Assembly: GCF_001690985.1 (NCBI RefSeq) | Contig: NZ_MAJS01000035.1 | Span: 109,529-173,528, forward strand | Direction of reading: 5' to 3' | DNA: 64,000 bases | From: Aliivibrio sp. 1S175 | GTDB taxonomy: Bacteria > Pseudomonadota > Gammaproteobacteria > Enterobacterales > Vibrionaceae | Shown: positions 62,045 to 64,000 of the stretch, piece by piece | How positions within the stretch are numbered: position 1 is the stretch's first letter | Layout: each line of letters begins with the position of its first letter | The notes under the pieces: generated by a model | What the model saw: the letters and a program-made list of their open reading frames with translations, nothing else | Told to the model about the DNA's origin: nothing | Database searches by the model: none | Program-made: the position numbers and the translations under genes

Positions 62045-63538
62045 TTATTTATAATCCTCAAATTCAGGAATAACATGCACACTCATAATTTTTCCAATAA
62101 GAGAAGGGAAATTAAAATTAGACGCTGTTTTTACGACAACTAAATTTAATTCTTTAATAACAACAATATCTTGCCCACCATAACCTTGTGCTAAAATCGC
62201 AGAATATTTTTTGCCATTTACATAAAATGTTGTATTCCACCAAAAATAGCCATATTTTTTCCCTGTTAAATTTGTATCAATAAGTGGCTCGGTTGATTCA
62301 ATGAGATAATGTTTATCTACAAGTTGTTTACCATTCCAATTACCATCGTTAAGCACAAGTTGTCCTATTTTCAACATATCTCTTGGCCTTAAAAAAGCAC
62401 CACCAGCTACATTGGTACGATTATCATTTTGCTTAAGCCAGTAAGCATTCTTAAAACAAAGCGCTGAAAGTGGACCTTCCTTAGTATACTCACTCATCGG
62501 TGATTGATTTGTTGCTTGACTAATAACTTCACCAACAACAGAAACAAAACCACCACTATAATTAAATCTATCACCGGGATTTTCAACAAGAGGTTGTTTA
62601 AGAGTAAATGCGACAGAGTCTTCGCTGAATATTTCTTTATGACGAATATTTTCAGGATTAGAGTAAGAAGTATCCCATTCATTCCAATAAAGCCCGGCCG
62701 ACATAGTAAGAAGATTCTGTAATGTTATTTTTTCTTTCCCATCATGAAGGTATTTTTTATAATCAGGTAATAACAGTGGAAGTGTTTGCTTTACATCCAC
62801 TATTTTATTCTCTTTAATCGCTGAAGCAACTAATAATGAAGTTAGACTTTTACTTACTGATTGAATCATATGTGGCTCGTCAGCATTCCATCCATTAAAG
62901 TAACGTTCCACAACTAATTGACCATCTTTCAAAATTAATAAACTATCAATATTTTTGTAAACATTCCTTCCTTTTTCAACTTTAGAAATAAGCGCATCAA
63001 TATTTTCATATTTATCAGTCGTATTATTTAATGACGAGGCAGGATAGCTATCGTCACAGACATCTATATCTGAACTACTAAAGTTTGTCATTTGTTTATC
63101 TGAGCCATATAAAACAGGTATGAATTCGTCCTGTGGGAGATCTACTCGTTCATATACAGAATGAATACCAAATAAACTAACCATTTTTTTCTGATACCTT
63201 CCTTCTATTTTATCTTCAAAATATCCGGTTATATCAATGGTGATATCTTTCGCTCTAAATTTACCGTCATCATAAATAAATAACTCAACTGAACCAGAAG
63301 ATGCGCTACCAAAATAGCGATTATTATGATTTTTAATAATAATATAAGCTGAATCTCCTCTATAAATACCACTATAAGGATCTATCTCTGATGAAAGAGA
63401 AGTAGTAGATAATGAGCATAAGATAACAAACAAAAAATAGACTCTAAGCTTTAAACAACCAAATAAAAATGAACTATATCTGAACGATAGTAATCTCCAT
63501 TTTAGGACGGATATCAAACTAACACCTGTAATTACCAT
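62045..63538 (-). CDS. Serine hydrolase of the beta-lactamase/penicillin-binding fold
   Basis: 497 residues. The N-terminal hydrophobic segment LRVYFLFVILCSLSTTSLSS (about 31-50) acts as a signal peptide or anchor. A beta-rich N-terminal domain of about 120 residues precedes the class-C beta-lactamase-like domain: active-site Ser in MIQSVSKSLTSLLVAS (S-x-x-K), FNYSGGFVSVVG (Y-S-G) and AILAQGYGGQDIVV in place of the KTG/HxG motif. Such proteins are esterases, peptidases or amidases, only rarely antibiotic-degrading. AAGGATA precedes the ATG. Substrate unknown. Confidence 0.82.
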   Translation of the reverse strand: MVITGVSLISVLKWRLLSFRYSSFLFGCLKLRVYFLFVILCSLSTTSLSSEIDPYSGIYRGDSAYIIIKNHNNRYFGSASSGSVELFIYDDGKFRAKDITIDITGYFEDKIEGRYQKKMVSLFGIHSVYERVDLPQDEFIPVLYGSDKQMTNFSSSDIDVCDDSYPASSLNNTTDKYENIDALISKVEKGRNVYKNIDSLLILKDGQLVVERYFNGWNADEPHMIQSVSKSLTSLLVASAIKENKIVDVKQTLPLLLPDYKKYLHDGKEKITLQNLLTMSAGLYWNEWDTSYSNPENIRHKEIFSEDSVAFTLKQPLVENPGDRFNYSGGFVSVVGEVISQATNQSPMSEYTKEGPLSALCFKNAYWLKQNDNRTNVAGGAFLRPRDMLKIGQLVLNDGNWNGKQLVDKHYLIESTEPLIDTNLTGKKYGYFWWNTTFYVNGKKYSAILAQGYGGQDIVVIKELNLVVVKTASNFNFPSLIGKIMSVHVIPEFEDYK

Positions 63539-63930
63539 AATATATCCTTATATTAAATTACGTATTTATATCTATAAACATTTAACCTTACGATTATTTA
63601 TATATATGCACTAGTTTTTCATGATGCATATCAACCTTAAGTTAAATAATTTACTTAATAGCTCGCTGAACTAAAGTATTCATATAATAAGTAATTGAAT
63701 ATAAGAGTAAAACTTTATATAAATAGATTATCGAATGTGAAAGCTATTTTTGTGATTGAGTGTTGATTTAAAGCCTTAATTGTTACATCTAATTCTTCCT
63801 CTTTTTTCAAAGTTCATAGTAGATATAGTTCGTTAAACCACAAATTCATGTCATCTGTACAGAGCCATCACTACAAAAAAACGCCATCACAATGGATGGC
63901 GTTATTATATAAATTTAACAAATTAGATAA
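63539..63930. other. Intergenic region with little visible content
   Basis: About 390 bp of AT-rich DNA upstream of the serine hydrolase, holding its promoter and, at 63879-63903, the terminator of the following gene. I see no ORF or RNA gene. Confidence 0.4.
63879..63903 (-). terminator. Terminator of the gene at the right edge
   Basis: AACGCCATC / GATGGCGTT with a 6-nt loop; on the minus strand it is followed by TTTTTTGTAG. Confidence 0.85.
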
Positions 63931-64000
63931 CTATTTTTCTCTTGATTTGTTCTTATGTCTCTCTAGCTTTCCTTCCCAATATGTAGCCCCTTTAATGCCT
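63931..64000 (-). CDS. 3' end of an unidentified gene
   Basis: The last 22 codons of a minus-strand gene that starts beyond the window: ...GIKGATYWEGKLERHKN and a basic end KSREK, then TAG at 63931-63933, 28 nt before a clear terminator. Too short to name. Confidence 0.6.
   Translation of the reverse strand, partial: GIKGATYWEGKLERHKNKSREK

Noticed and set aside
1-64000. CRISPR arrays, tRNA/rRNA genes, insertion sequences, integrases
   Set aside because: I looked for regularly spaced repeats, cloverleaf-like stretches, transposase motifs and terminal repeats and saw none convincing; a tRNAscan or profile search was not possible.

Overview
The window looks like a chromosomal segment of a low-GC member of the Vibrionaceae, most probably Aliivibrio (A. 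fischeri group). This rests on recognisable Vibrio-type BioB, TyrR, photolyase and LruC-domain proteins, AT-rich intergenic DNA, and Vibrio-like operon layouts. I ran no database search, so the species is inference. I see no rRNA, tRNA, CRISPR array, insertion sequence, prophage or replication origin.

Layout. 1-1.4 kb: 5' part of an HlyD-type exporter subunit and a divergent LysR regulator. 1.4-6.7 kb: biotin locus bioA / bioBFCD around a well-formed BirA operator. 6.7-9.2 kb: small membrane protein, RimJ-like acetyltransferase and tyrR. 9.2-13.6 kb: ybgA/TudS-like protein, phrB photolyase and a PhoD-like phosphatase. 13.6-14.9 kb: a 45-residue small protein gene and a ChaN-like haem/iron lipoprotein flanking a Fur box. 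15-21.1 kb: D-arabinitol operon (SorC-type regulator, DalD, xylulokinase, DalT) extended by a HAD sugar-phosphatase. 21.2-28.7 kb: a singlet-oxygen/light-stress type cluster, namely ECF sigma factor RpoE with zinc anti-sigma ChrR, NTF2-like, SDR, FAD oxidoreductase, DUF1365, Cfa-type lipid methyltransferase, DUF2878, chalcone-isomerase-like and DUF3833. 28.8-33.2 kb: a PTS EIIC-EAL fusion, a YbdG-type MscS channel and an HdeD-like protein. 33.4-43.6 kb: three tandem GH92 alpha-mannosidase lipoproteins behind a fructose/mannose-type PTS (EIIA, EIIBC). 44.3-51.9 kb: sulfatase, its radical-SAM maturase, two secreted proteins of unknown function, a GAF-like/LuxR-HTH regulator and a small-membrane-protein/HlyD pair. 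52-55.2 kb: FadL-family porin, unknown outer-membrane protein, LysR regulator. 55.3-58.4 kb: histone-deacetylase-family hydrolase, brnQ and ridA. 58.9-64 kb: LruC/GEVED protein with a partner lipoprotein, a membrane protein, a serine hydrolase and the 3' end of a further gene.

The most interesting signals are regulatory. (1) A 14-bp palindrome, CAGTAAATATACTG or its variant, occurs three times, upstream of the sulfatase, of the sulfatase maturase and of the small-protein/HlyD operon. It surrounds the LuxR-type gene and probably defines an undescribed regulon. (2) An ECF promoter signature GTGATCC-N16-CGTATA lies upstream of rpoE, of the lipid-modification operon and, in weaker form, of the ybgA-phrB operon 17 kb away, joining membrane-lipid protection and DNA photorepair in one stimulon. 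One copy is embedded in the terminator of chrR. (3) brnQ is preceded by a 31-codon leader peptide ending in a Leu-Val-Ser-Val4-Ile run and by mutually exclusive hairpins, a textbook-looking attenuator. (4) A PTS EIIC membrane domain is fused to an intact-looking EAL c-di-GMP phosphodiesterase domain.
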